From assembly GCA_019753235.1 (NCBI GenBank), contig JAIELF010000057.1, positions 1-38,351 of the forward strand: DNA of 38,351 nucleotides. The letters are read 5' to 3'. This document shows, piece after piece, positions 1 to 8,447 of the stretch. Source of the DNA: a bacterium (GTDB lineage Bacteria > Planctomycetota > Planctomycetia > Kolteriales > Kolteriaceae). The position numbers and the translations under genes were made by a program. The first letter of the stretch is position 1. The number at the start of each line of letters is the position of its first letter. A model generated the notes under the pieces. The model was not told where the DNA came from and did no database searches. It saw only the letters and a program-made list of their open reading frames with translations.

Positions 1-435
1 GCTCGCAATCGCATTCTCTTGCTCTTCGACTTTCGCCTCCGAATCGGCCGTCGCTTTCTTAAGCGATTCGACTTCAAGCCGAAGCTTCTCCGGGTCTTCG
101 ACCGTCGGCGATGGCTGAGCCAGGGCCAAACGCATCTTGCTGATATCTTCCGTCAACTGTTGGACTCGCTCATCGACCTTTTTTGGATCGGCCAGTGCTG
201 CTTTCTCTGCGAGATCGGTATTCTTTTGCGCGAGGGTTGCCGACTGATTCTCTAGTTGCTCGATGGCGGCAGCGGTGGCCTGCGGGTCGATTCCCTGAAT
301 CTTCTGTACCTTACTGGTGACGTCCAATTGCAGCGACGCGAGCATGATGATCTGGATGCCGACCACGTTGGTGAGCGTATCCATGAGCGAATCCATGCTC
401 GTTGCCTCGGAGTCGCTTCCTCGCCGCCGTCCCAT
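1..435 (-). CDS. ExbD/MotB-like coiled-coil protein, 3' end beyond window
   Basis: This partial gene starts at 435 and reads off the left edge, leaving 145 codons. The frame is open throughout. The N-terminus has a charged stretch (GRRRGSDSEATS), then a membrane segment at about residues 18-37 that begins with MDSLMDTLTNVVGI, then a long heptad-like coiled coil rich in E, K, Q and A. This is the architecture of ExbD/TolR/MotB partners of MotA/TolQ-type channels, which carry an Asp at the start of the single helix; the Asp of MDTL could play that role. The start codon overlaps the upstream stop as TGATG, implying translational coupling with the 272-residue protein. The periplasmic C-terminal domain is not visible, so peptidoglycan binding cannot be judged. 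The family assignment is inferred from architecture and context. Confidence 0.75.
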   Translation of the reverse strand, partial: MGRRRGSDSEATSMDSLMDTLTNVVGIQIIMLASLQLDVTSKVQKIQGIDPQATAAAIEQLENQSATLAQKNTDLAEKAALADPKKVDERVQQLTEDISKMRLALAQPSPTVEDPEKLRLEVESLKKATADSEAKVEEQENAIAS

Positions 436-1253
436 CAGTTCCGCTCCCGCTGCCGACGTTGCTTTTTCATGACAGCAGACAGATCAATGTTTCCTTGTCC
501 CACCACGGGAATCCTGCCGGTCCGCACGCCTCGTTCGTCGGCCACACCTTTGGCGGCGTAGAAAGTTGCCAGGCCATTATCGCGGAGCAGAAAGATCAGG
601 ATACCCTTCTCCTGCTTGCTCGTCTTGTCGAGCATCGCGAGAAAGTCTGGGTCGATACCAATGTCGGCCGATCGAATCCGTTTGAGCTCAGTCCCTTCGT
701 GCAGCACGATCCCCGCATCGCTACATTCCACAAAGACCGGGACCATGTCGCGACCACTTCCGGTCGCGCGGATGCTCACTGTTGCCTCCGGAGGCCGACC
801 CTTGGCTTCGATTTCTTTTTCAAGCTCAGCGGTTACCGTCTCGCGGTTCTTCTGTTCTTGATTCAACTGCTCCAGGCGAGCCTTCAGTGAGTCACGAAGT
901 TGCGCCAGCTCGGCGGACTTTGAAAACTTCTCTTGCTCGATCAGCTTGGTCTTGGCGATTTCCTGCAGTCGGTCTAATTCTTTCTGAACGGAATCGATTC
1001 GGGCCTGTCCGAGTTCTGAGCCTTGAAGCTTCTCATGGAGATCCTCGACGGCCTTCTGGTTCTGCGTTAACTGTGCCTTCAGTTCATTGAATCGGCGGGT
1101 CTGCTCGACGAGAATGGCGTCCGGCTTCTTGCCCATATCGCCTAACGAACTCGCCACGATCATCAGCGTTAAGATGCCGATGACGCAGACAAGAATGCTC
1201 AGGAAGGGGAAGAGTGACACCGTATCGTCACTCCCCGAGCCTCGCCTAGCCAC
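435..1253 (-). CDS. ExbD-like membrane protein with coiled coil and C-terminal domain
   Basis: The 272-residue product has a short basic N-terminus and one hydrophobic helix at about residues 14-34 (SLFPFLSILVCVIGILTLMI). A coiled coil follows at about 50-160 and then a globular C-terminal domain of about 110 residues, presumably periplasmic. The layout matches ExbD/TolR-type partners of proton channels. The position where ExbD usually has its membrane Asp (F-I-D-V) reads F-L-S-I here, so this copy may lack the proton-carrying acid that the next gene seems to keep. The start at 1253 lies 8 nt inside the 3' end of the channel gene and the stop overlaps the next start, so the three genes form one tightly coupled unit. 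The C-terminal domain is not recognised. Confidence 0.8.
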   Translation of the reverse strand: MARRGSGSDDTVSLFPFLSILVCVIGILTLMIVASSLGDMGKKPDAILVEQTRRFNELKAQLTQNQKAVEDLHEKLQGSELGQARIDSVQKELDRLQEIAKTKLIEQEKFSKSAELAQLRDSLKARLEQLNQEQKNRETVTAELEKEIEAKGRPPEATVSIRATGSGRDMVPVFVECSDAGIVLHEGTELKRIRSADIGIDPDFLAMLDKTSKQEKGILIFLLRDNGLATFYAAKGVADERGVRTGRIPVVGQGNIDLSAVMKKQRRQRERN

Positions 1254-2640
1254 TTTCGTTCACTCCGTTGCTTTTGCGAAAGAATGACCAACCTCGGCGG
1301 GCCGGGGCGTGCATCTCGACGACCACTTTCTCTTGGCCCAGCTTCTCCAGCACACCGTTCAGCGAGTTCAATCCCTTTTCGAGTCCTTGCACTTGTTCTT
1401 TCATGGAGAGAGAAGACTGGGTAAACGATGTTGCCAGTGCGCGGTGGGCCGCCTCGGATTTCTCAACCATGGCGGAAACACTTCGGGTCAACTGGTCCAC
1501 GATTTGCCGAAGGTTCTCGTCAGTCATTTTGACGATGGAACGCTGCGCCGCTAGCGCGCTTGCCAGCAATTGGCCGGTGTCGCCGCTAGCAGAGGGATCG
1601 TCGCTACCGGGTTCTTTAAGGCGAAGTAGAAGATTCTCGTTGCAGTAGTCATCGACCTCGTTGAGTAGATCGTCTTCGTTCTTTTGCAGTGCACTGGTTG
1701 GGAAGCTGATAATGATGCTCATCACGAGCGCCACGAGCGTCGTATCGAACGCCACCCCGAGGCCGCCGGTGATCGCGCCCAGCTGCTCTTTGAGGGCAGA
1801 CAAATCGGCCCCTCCCATGTCACCGCCACCGAGCCCAGCGACGGCGTTGCCGATACCTAGCACGGTGCCAATGAAGCCGAGAATCGGGATGGCCCAGTTG
1901 CAGACTTTCACGATCGAATAGCTCGACGCGGCGGCGTTGCCATCGATGCTGGATTGCGATGAAAGGATGCTTGCCACTTCAGAGTTGCTTTGTCGAAAGC
2001 GAAAGTGTTCGAGCCCGCGGAGGACACGATTGACCAGAATGCTCGTGGGACTCTCCTTGGCGATCTCGCGGACGTGTGCGATAAAGAGTCGGACGTTTTC
2101 CATGGTGATGTGGTCGCCTACTTCGGTGGGAAGCAGATCATAAAGCATCGAGTCGCGTTGCTGGCGAATCTTGAGAACCTTCATGGCCAGGAAAGTCATC
2201 GCCCAACAAAAGAGGATGGTCTCGGCATAGGGGACCCAACCTCGGTCGACGATCACCGCGGCCAAGTATTGCGATCGAAATGGATACAAGATGGCAAAGA
2301 TGATCAAGGCAATTCCCAGGCCGATCAGTCCGCTCCAGAGGGCGCTGACTTCGGTTCCACCGGTAAACTTTCCGCTGCCGCTCGATACTTCTTCTCGTGG
2401 CTGGGAAGTCGGTCTTTTGGTTCCCTCTTTGGCCGGCGTGGGGGAAGCGACGATTTTATCCCACTCGATAGATGATTCGCTGGTCCCTTCGGCCGTGGCG
2501 GCGTCGGGCGCTGCTGGTATGGCGACGGCGGTTTTGCAGTGAGGACATCGAGCCCGCTGGCCGAAATGCTCGTCACTGACCTTCAATGTCTTGCCGCAAC
2601 TGGGGCACGGAAACTTCAAGTACATCAGATTCGCGTCCAC
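1246..2640 (-). CDS. Zinc-ribbon MotA/TolQ/ExbB-type proton channel protein
   Basis: The 464-residue protein begins with a zinc ribbon (CPSC and CPHC, Cys12/15/32/35), then a low-complexity linker to about residue 95. Membrane helices follow at about 100-120, 138-157, 246-264 and 293-314. The last two carry the TolQ/ExbB signature: a glycine-rich GFIGTVLGIGNAVAGL stretch and a later GLGVAFDTTLVAL segment. A cytoplasmic tail of about 150 residues with coiled-coil character ends the protein. In the known families this subunit forms the pentameric channel around an ExbD/MotB-type dimer, and two such candidates lie directly downstream. The start is GTG at 2640; ATG at 2625 (residue 6) is an alternative and neither has a clear ribosome site. 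A TACAAT box upstream at 2676-2681 has no convincing -35. Confidence 0.85.
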   Translation of the reverse strand: MDANLMYLKFPCPSCGKTLKVSDEHFGQRARCPHCKTAVAIPAAPDAATAEGTSESSIEWDKIVASPTPAKEGTKRPTSQPREEVSSGSGKFTGGTEVSALWSGLIGLGIALIIFAILYPFRSQYLAAVIVDRGWVPYAETILFCWAMTFLAMKVLKIRQQRDSMLYDLLPTEVGDHITMENVRLFIAHVREIAKESPTSILVNRVLRGLEHFRFRQSNSEVASILSSQSSIDGNAAASSYSIVKVCNWAIPILGFIGTVLGIGNAVAGLGGGDMGGADLSALKEQLGAITGGLGVAFDTTLVALVMSIIISFPTSALQKNEDDLLNEVDDYCNENLLLRLKEPGSDDPSASGDTGQLLASALAAQRSIVKMTDENLRQIVDQLTRSVSAMVEKSEAAHRALATSFTQSSLSMKEQVQGLEKGLNSLNGVLEKLGQEKVVVEMHAPARRGWSFFRKSNGVNESG

Positions 2641-2743
2641 GCTTGACGTCGTTTGGGTTGGCTGACAGCCTCCATTGTACAGGGCCCCGCGAGCATAGCG
2701 AGATCGTTCGCGGCCGGCGGCATTCTCGAAAAGCGGATGAGTC

Positions 2744-5700
2744 TTAATGAAAATCGCGTGATTTCTGACGAATTCCCGCGATGGTGGCCGAGACGTCCTC
2801 TAGGTGACTGACGAGCACGTGGATGACGAGCCCCTTTCGTTCAAGCGTGCCACCGGCCAGCAGCGATGATCCTCGCACGCCGATCAGGCGATACTTCTCC
2901 CAGATGTTGGGACGAATGACCAAATTGGCCACACCGGTTTCGTCTTCGAGCGTGACAAAGCGAATCCCCTTGGCCGTGCTCGGCTGTTGACGCATCAGGA
3001 CCAGCCCGGCAACTTTTACCCATGATCGATCTCGCCGTGTCGCCAGTTCTCGCGATGGACAAACACCCAACTCCTTGAGTTCCTCGCGAATGAAAGAGAT
3101 CGGGTGCTGACGAAGGGACAATCCTATCGTTTGATAGTCCGCAACGACTTGTTCCCATGACCCGAGCGGCGGGAGCGAAATATTGTCATCATCATCGTCG
3201 GCGTGCTCAAAGAGAGGGGTCTCTTCTCGCGGAGGCAGGGCGTTCCAAAGAGCTTGACGACGATCCAGCGAAAGTGATCGGCAAGCGTCGGCTGCCGACA
3301 ATGCTGCCAAGGCTCGGCGAGATAGCGACGCTCGACGGGCCAGTTCATCCATCGATCGGAACGGGCCACCCTTTTCTCTGCTTGAAGCGATCCGCTCTCC
3401 ATCTTTCTGCGCGATTCCTTGAATCATGAGTAAGCCGAGCCTTAAAGCCATGCTGTTCTCGTGCAGTTCAAGCGTGCATTCCCATTGGCTGGTGTTGATA
3501 TCGACAGGAAGGACGACGACGCCGTGCGATCTCGCGTCGCGAATGAGCTGTGCAGGGGCATAGAATCCCATGGGCAAGCTATTGATGATCGATGCGGTGA
3601 ACGCTGCTGGATAATACTTTTTAAGCCATGCCGAGACATACACCAGAAGTGCAAAGCTGGCGGCATGCGACTCTGGAAAGCCATACTCTCCGAAACCGCG
3701 GATCTGCAGAAAGATGCGCTCGGCCATCGCGAGCGAAACGCCGCGAGCGACAAATCCATCGATAAGCTTCTGTCGAAACTGATCGATGACTCCTGGCCGG
3801 CGCCATGCGGCCATTGCCCGTCGAAGTTGATCGGCTTGGCCCGGCGTAAAGCCCGCGCCTACCACCGCCAGACGCATCGCTTGTTCTTGAAAGAGAGGGA
3901 CCCCGAGTGTTTTCCGAAGCACCTCTTCGCAAGCGGGGCTGGGATAACTCACCGGTTCCAGACCATCCCGGCGACGCAGATAAGGATGGACCATATCTCC
4001 TTGGATCGGCCCGGGTCGGACAATCGCCACTTCGATGACCAAATCGTAAAAGCAGCGAGGACGTAAGCGAGGAAGCATGCTCATCTGCGCCCGGCTTTCG
4101 ATCTGAAAGACCCCGATGGTGTCGGCCTGACAAATCATGTCATAAACAGCAGGGTCATCAGCGGGAATACTGGCAAGCGATTCGCGCCGTTGATGATGGC
4201 GATCGAGCAGAAGCAAGCATCGCCGAATGGCCGACAGCATCCCCAGCGCTAAGCAATCCACCTTGAGGATGCCGAGACTGTCGAGATCATCTTTATCCCA
4301 CTGGATGACGGTTCGGTTCTCCATGGCGGCGTTTTCGATGGGGACCAACTCTGCTAAGGGACCCTGGGTGATGACCATCCCGCCGACATGCTGCGAGAGA
4401 TGCCGGGGAAAATCGATGATGCTCGGGACAAGATCAAGCATCTGCTGCCCGATGCGCGAAGCAGCGTCAAGGCCGGCCTCGGCAAACCGCTCTTTGAGTT
4501 CCATGGGCTCTCGACCACGAAACCCATCCATCGAACGAGCCAACGCATCGACACGATCCAGCGATAAACCCAAAGCTTTGCCGATGTCGCGTACGGCCGA
4601 GCGAAGCTGGTAGGTGATCACCTCCGCCGTCATCCCGGCTCGGTCTCGACCGTACTTATCGTAGATGTATTGCAACACCTCTTCGCGCCTTTGATGCTCG
4701 AAGTCGATATCGATATCGGGCGCCTCTTGGCGTTCGCGACTGATGAATCGCTCGAAGAGAACATCAAAGCGGTCGGGATCAACCGATGTCACCCCCAGGC
4801 AGAAACAAACAGCCGAGTTGGCGGCCGAGCCTCGCCCCTGACAGAGAATCCCGCGCAGCCGGGCAAAGCGAACGAGATCCCAAACCGTCAAAAAGTAGGC
4901 TTCGTAACGGAGTTCTTCGATCAGGCCCAGTTCGTGTTCGAGAAGTTGTCGAACGCGATCGGGAATGCCATCGGCATAGCGTTTCTTCGCTCCGCGCCAG
5001 GTGATCTCTCGCAGGTATTCGATGGGACGAATTCCTGCAGGACAAAGTTCCTCGGGGTACTCGTAGCGCAGCTCATCCAAAGAAAATCGGCATCGATCAG
5101 CCACCTCGGTCGTTCGCGCGACGGCCTCGGGAAGATCCGCAAAGAGTTCGAGCATCTGATCGGCCGAACGGAGATAGCGTTCCGCATTGGTAAAAAGATG
5201 CTCACCAGCCTGAGCGATGGTGGTTGTCAGACGAATAGCCGTCAGCACATCTTGAAGTGCTCGCCGGGCGGGGAGATGGTAATGAACATCGCCGGCGGCC
5301 ACGATGGGTACACAAGCTTGCTTGCAGCGATCCTTCATTCTCGCCAGCGATGCTGCATCGTTATCGCCGCGACGAAGTTCCGCCAAGCCATAACAACGGT
5401 CACCAAATACATCTCGATAAAAGTGAAGTGACTCGCGCGCAATGTCATGCAGGGAAGAACCCCCTGGATGGAGCACCACCCCCGCGAGCAATCCGTCGGC
5501 ATGGGCAGCTAGATCCTCTTTGGTCAGCAGGCATGCTCCCTTCTCTGCCCGTCTACGACCGACTGTGATGAGTTGCGAGAGCCGGCCGTACGACGCGCGG
5601 TCGCTGGCCCACAGAACCACCGGTTCGGCATCGACGGGAAGGATCTCTGCCCCGATGATAATGCGAAGACTCGCCTGCTTGGCGGCGACATGTCCGCGCA

Positions 5701-5920
5701 CGACGCCGGCCAAGGTTTGACGATCGGTGATCGCCAAACCTTCGAGCTGAAGTTTTACCGCCTGTTCCACCAACTCGTCGGGATGAGAGGCCCCTTCGAG
5801 AAAAGAAAAATTACTTCGGCAATGGAGTTCTACATACCGAGTCTGTGGTGAAGGAATCTCTTGGGGGTCTGGTCGAGAGTCCAGCATCACCGATCGCTTT
5901 TGCTGCGGAGATTCAGGCAT
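2744..5920 (-). CDS. dnaE2: Error-prone DNA polymerase III alpha subunit DnaE2
   Basis: The 1058-residue C-family polymerase has the expected length for DnaE2. The PHP domain starts at about residue 29 with the diagnostic ELHCRSNFSFLEGASHP. The polymerase core has GRGSAANS at 362-369, the catalytic Asp pair in PDIDIDFE (401-408), the third acidic site in the LKVDCLAL motif, and DnaE-type QEQAM and FPESHAASFA segments. An OB-fold region sits near the C-terminus (VKVAGLVLMRQQPSTAKG and following). DnaE2 is the translesion polymerase of the ImuA-ImuB-DnaE2 mutasome, made during the SOS response. It starts 2 nt after the imuB stop and is the last gene of that operon. An in-frame ATG 11 codons downstream is a possible alternative start. 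Confidence 0.96.
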   Translation of the reverse strand: MPESPQQKRSVMLDSRPDPQEIPSPQTRYVELHCRSNFSFLEGASHPDELVEQAVKLQLEGLAITDRQTLAGVVRGHVAAKQASLRIIIGAEILPVDAEPVVLWASDRASYGRLSQLITVGRRRAEKGACLLTKEDLAAHADGLLAGVVLHPGGSSLHDIARESLHFYRDVFGDRCYGLAELRRGDNDAASLARMKDRCKQACVPIVAAGDVHYHLPARRALQDVLTAIRLTTTIAQAGEHLFTNAERYLRSADQMLELFADLPEAVARTTEVADRCRFSLDELRYEYPEELCPAGIRPIEYLREITWRGAKKRYADGIPDRVRQLLEHELGLIEELRYEAYFLTVWDLVRFARLRGILCQGRGSAANSAVCFCLGVTSVDPDRFDVLFERFISRERQEAPDIDIDFEHQRREEVLQYIYDKYGRDRAGMTAEVITYQLRSAVRDIGKALGLSLDRVDALARSMDGFRGREPMELKERFAEAGLDAASRIGQQMLDLVPSIIDFPRHLSQHVGGMVITQGPLAELVPIENAAMENRTVIQWDKDDLDSLGILKVDCLALGMLSAIRRCLLLLDRHHQRRESLASIPADDPAVYDMICQADTIGVFQIESRAQMSMLPRLRPRCFYDLVIEVAIVRPGPIQGDMVHPYLRRRDGLEPVSYPSPACEEVLRKTLGVPLFQEQAMRLAVVGAGFTPGQADQLRRAMAAWRRPGVIDQFRQKLIDGFVARGVSLAMAERIFLQIRGFGEYGFPESHAASFALLVYVSAWLKKYYPAAFTASIINSLPMGFYAPAQLIRDARSHGVVVLPVDINTSQWECTLELHENSMALRLGLLMIQGIAQKDGERIASSREKGGPFRSMDELARRASLSRRALAALSAADACRSLSLDRRQALWNALPPREETPLFEHADDDDDNISLPPLGSWEQVVADYQTIGLSLRQHPISFIREELKELGVCPSRELATRRDRSWVKVAGLVLMRQQPSTAKGIRFVTLEDETGVANLVIRPNIWEKYRLIGVRGSSLLAGGTLERKGLVIHVLVSHLEDVSATIAGIRQKSRDFH

Positions 5921-5922
5921 GG

Positions 5923-7554
5923 TTAGTCAAAAACTCCATGGAGAAACCAGCGTTTTGTCTGAAGGTCGCGATAGATCCAAAGACGCTCGCCACCCATCAG
6001 TTCCACCCGAAAGTAATCGCGAGCCATCGGACCGTCGCGCCACCAACCGGTGTCGATCCGTTCGGGCCCCCATGAGGTCGACAAGTTCTCGCGGTCCCTC
6101 CCTCGCTGGATCCATGCCGGCCTGTCCGCGGGAACGACCGTCCCAACGACGATGGGAATCGCATGTTCAAACAGTTGTGTCGGCCGGAGTTGTGTCGGCC
6201 GGAGTTGTGTCGGCCGGAGTTGTGTCGGCCGGCAGAGCGCTGAATGGTCAGAAATGGATCGGCGCTTCGTTCGGGTAGAAGTCATCGCCGGCGTCCATGA
6301 GCAACTTCGTTCAGGCTGAGCATCGGGCACCCAACCGGCAACAACTACTTTCTCTCGACCAAGTCGATTGCTGAGCCGATCGAGAAGCAACTCCCAAGCC
6401 CGGGTATCTCGCTGTTCGCCTGAAGTAAACATCTCTTGCTCTCGCCATTCCATCGGGACCGATGAAGGAATATGGACGTGAATCTCCTCGGCGGATTGCC
6501 GAAGCGGGCTTCGTTCCAGAGACAAACGGGTCATCTCTCGCCAGTGATGGATCGAAGAACTCGGTCGGCACGAACCTAGCGACAATACAGCAGGCATCTC
6601 TTTGTCACTCAACTTCAGCGTCACGATCAATCGACAGATTCCATGCCCGGTTGGCAAAGAAGAAAGAGCCTCTGTCAGCAGGGGATCCATCGACTGAAGA
6701 AGCTGTTGTTGCTGAGATATCGGATACTCCAGGCAAAGATGACGATCGATGGCAGAGGTCGACTCGATCGGCATCAACGACTCAGGAGCCCGGCCAAGCA
6801 ATCGATCCAGGCGACAGAGAGTATCTTCACCTAAATGTGAGGCTAGGCTCGATCGAGGAATCGCTTCGATCTGTTCGACTCGTTTCAACCCGAGTTGATG
6901 CAGGATGTCAATCTTGTCGGCCGGCAGGCGAAGAGCCTCGATCGGCAAGCGAAGAACCTCTCTCTCCATCAGGCCCGGCCCGACCACCCACCCCTCCGAA
7001 TGGTTAGTTCGCGAGCCGCTGGCCGGCCGAAGATGGTCGCTGAAGTGAGCCAGTCCCCAGGTCCCGGCCCAACCGTCGGCCACCACGCCGCGCGTTTGAA
7101 GGTGGTGCGATGCAAGATCCTCGATAATGGCGCGCAGCATCGACTCCTCGCCTCCCCAGAGATGCGCGCAACCCGTGATATCCAGAAACAAACTCTCGGC
7201 CGGGTCAGCAGATGGGTCGGCAGATTCGACTGCGACCCAAGGGGTGTAGCGATGACACCAAACCGCCAGCCGCGACAGCGATTGCCGATCTCCTCCCGGA
7301 TCGTCCGGCAAAAGAAGATGAGGCAATCCTCGATCGAGCAGCGAATCAGCCTCGGCCAGCGGCATGCCAGGATGAATGCCCTGTTGTCGAGACTGGTGAC
7401 ATGCCTGTGTCACTCGGCATCCTCTGCCGGCTCGGTGCGAATAAAGGACCAGAGCCGGGCCAGGCTCGATCGCCTTATGCCCAAGACGCTTGGGAGCTTG
7501 CCGGCGCTGAATAGCCCAATGAGGAAACCACAGACAAAGAATCCGCCTGTTCAT
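5923..7554 (-). CDS. imuB: ImuB, Y-family polymerase-like mutasome protein
   Basis: The 543-residue protein opens with MNRRILCLWFPHWAIQRR, the typical ImuB N-terminus. The segment FLDITGCAHLWGGEE occupies the place of the Y-family catalytic SxDE motif, as in ImuB proteins, which are thought to be catalytically inactive and to act as a scaffold linking DnaE2, ImuA and the sliding clamp. A helix-hairpin-helix-like and little-finger region follows. Near residues 441-460 lies a fourfold RPTQL repeat that runs into QLFEHAIPIVV, a position where ImuB proteins usually have a single RPxxL motif. The start lies 80 nt inside imuA. The gene is intact and co-oriented with imuA and dnaE2. Confidence 0.93.
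   Translation of the reverse strand: MNRRILCLWFPHWAIQRRQAPKRLGHKAIEPGPALVLYSHRAGRGCRVTQACHQSRQQGIHPGMPLAEADSLLDRGLPHLLLPDDPGGDRQSLSRLAVWCHRYTPWVAVESADPSADPAESLFLDITGCAHLWGGEESMLRAIIEDLASHHLQTRGVVADGWAGTWGLAHFSDHLRPASGSRTNHSEGWVVGPGLMEREVLRLPIEALRLPADKIDILHQLGLKRVEQIEAIPRSSLASHLGEDTLCRLDRLLGRAPESLMPIESTSAIDRHLCLEYPISQQQQLLQSMDPLLTEALSSLPTGHGICRLIVTLKLSDKEMPAVLSLGSCRPSSSIHHWREMTRLSLERSPLRQSAEEIHVHIPSSVPMEWREQEMFTSGEQRDTRAWELLLDRLSNRLGREKVVVAGWVPDAQPERSCSWTPAMTSTRTKRRSISDHSALCRPTQLRPTQLRPTQLRPTQLFEHAIPIVVGTVVPADRPAWIQRGRDRENLSTSWGPERIDTGWWRDGPMARDYFRVELMGGERLWIYRDLQTKRWFLHGVFD
6174..6233. repeat. Four tandem 15-bp units inside imuB
   Basis: Four head-to-tail 15-bp units lie at 6174-6188, 6189-6203, 6204-6218 and 6219-6233. 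Only the last base of the fourth unit differs. Because 15 is a multiple of three, the array is in frame and encodes RPTQL four times. The near-perfect identity at the DNA level suggests recent slippage or duplication. Confidence 0.97.
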
Positions 7555-8212
7555 TCCACTGAACCTCGATCTGCCTGCCTGGATGTCCCTGTCGTGCGCG
7601 AAGGAGGGTCAGCCTTCCTTGCCGAACCGAGGGAAATGCCCGGTATCGATCTCCCCTCGGCAACATGATGGATTGAAAGGCCAGCCGAATCTCCGACCAA
7701 CAAGGAGATCCACGGGCAAGCATGGGCCGAACCCAAACTCCCAGTGTTTGGCCTTGCTCGGCCGCTCGGGCCAATCGGCGAAGCGAAGGATCAGAAACCC
7801 CTTCGATCCTTCCGATGGCCAATGCCACCCCACGCGATCGTAAAACCTGCTCCCAGGCCCAAAGCTCTTCTTTGGCAGAGGAACTTCGGATCACCACCGA
7901 CAAGGCGCCACCCCAAAAGACCGAGGGAAGACCAGGCGGATACAACTCCCCTCGGCGATCAAAAATGACGATCCCTCCTCGGCCAGCCATGGCCCGCGCG
8001 GCCGACAGCAGGGCCAAACTCCACACCCCCGAACCTTCTTCCCCCAACCACTCGACCGTCGTCCCGACCCGCAGGCCCCCTCCCGGCCAGAAGTGATCCA
8101 AGCCCTGCCAGCCCGTTCGCAAGCGATCTCCTATCGGCCGGCCGGCCTGGCCCATCTGCTCGATCCTCTCGGCCAAAGCCGCCACCACATCTCGCTGAGC
8201 CCCGACCTCCAT
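7475..8212 (-). CDS. imuA: ImuA, RecA-like mutasome protein
   Basis: The product is about 245 residues and RecA/SulA-like. It contains a degenerate P-loop region (GGGLRVGTTVEWLGEEGSG), a VIFDRRGELYPP strand, and a segment that matches ImuA order (DPSLRRLARAAEQG, then GVWVRP and a strand ending LTLLRARQG). ImuA is the partner of ImuB in the DnaE2 mutasome. I chose ATG 8212 because a strong purine-rich ribosome site (GGAGGAAGAAGGAG) lies just upstream; the open frame reaches a TTG at 8233. The 3' end overlaps imuB by 80 nt, longer than usual for coupled genes. Confidence 0.87.
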   Translation of the reverse strand: MEVGAQRDVVAALAERIEQMGQAGRPIGDRLRTGWQGLDHFWPGGGLRVGTTVEWLGEEGSGVWSLALLSAARAMAGRGGIVIFDRRGELYPPGLPSVFWGGALSVVIRSSSAKEELWAWEQVLRSRGVALAIGRIEGVSDPSLRRLARAAEQGQTLGVWVRPMLARGSPCWSEIRLAFQSIMLPRGDRYRAFPSVRQGRLTLLRARQGHPGRQIEVQWNEQADSLSVVSSLGYSAPASSQASWA

Positions 8213-8276
8213 CCTTCTTCTCCTTCCTCCCAAATCCAGGAAAGCCGAACGTTTCGTTATCTATCTGTAATTTTGA

Positions 8277-8293
8277 ATACTGTACATAAGTAT
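8277..8293 (-). promoter_or_regulatory. Candidate LexA-type operator of the imuA operon
   Basis: An inverted repeat ATACT-N7-AGTAT spans the -10 box and part of the spacer of the imuA promoter. One half (TACTGTACAT) resembles half of a classical CTGT-type LexA box; the other half does not. Its position is right for a repressor, and imuA-imuB-dnaE2 cassettes are typically LexA-controlled. Which motif this organism's LexA uses is unknown from this window. Confidence 0.4.
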
Positions 8294-8306
8294 ATTTCTC
8301 TGTCAA
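8279..8306 (-). promoter_or_regulatory. Sigma-70-like promoter of imuA-imuB-dnaE2
   Basis: On the minus strand a perfect TTGACA -35 box (8301-8306) is followed after 16 nt by TACAGT (8279-8284). Transcription would begin near 8272 and give a leader of about 60 nt before the imuA ATG at 8212. Confidence 0.6.
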
Positions 8307-8324
8307 GAAGAAAGTCGGGACGTG

Positions 8325-8356
8325 GCCGTGAGGGGCGGTTTGTGGGTGGGGGGATC
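8325..8356. repeat. 32-bp direct repeat, copy 1
   Basis: This 32-bp stretch matches 13289-13320 at 31 of 32 positions in the same orientation; the eleventh base is G here and T there. It lies about 20 bp upstream of the -35 box of the imuA promoter. A TGTCAAGA string (containing the -35 box) follows both copies at similar distances on the minus strand. It could be a dispersed intergenic repeat, a shared upstream element or an insertion scar. Confidence 0.9.
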
Positions 8357-8447
8357 ATTCATCCGCCCTACTCGATCTGGGGAGTCTTCTTTCAACAGAT
8401 AGATCCTGACAGTGCCCCTTACTGATGCATGATCGCTTACGGTTCCA

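Noticed and set aside
19..1287. Several plus-strand reading frames over the first 1.3 kb
   Set aside because: They lie opposite the channel/ExbD-like genes, which have membrane segments and coiled coils that make sense; the plus-strand frames have no recognisable domain.
1..2640. Calling the channel module a Zorya system
   Set aside because: Only the channel and ExbD/MotB-like parts are visible; the zinc ribbon and second partner are not in Zorya and no ZorC/D/E gene is seen.
3461..4066. A 201-codon plus-strand reading frame opposite dnaE2
   Set aside because: It is a shadow of the conserved polymerase core on the minus strand.
6174..6233. The tandem units as a CRISPR or iteron array
   Set aside because: Units are directly adjacent without spacers, are multiples of three and lie in frame inside imuB.
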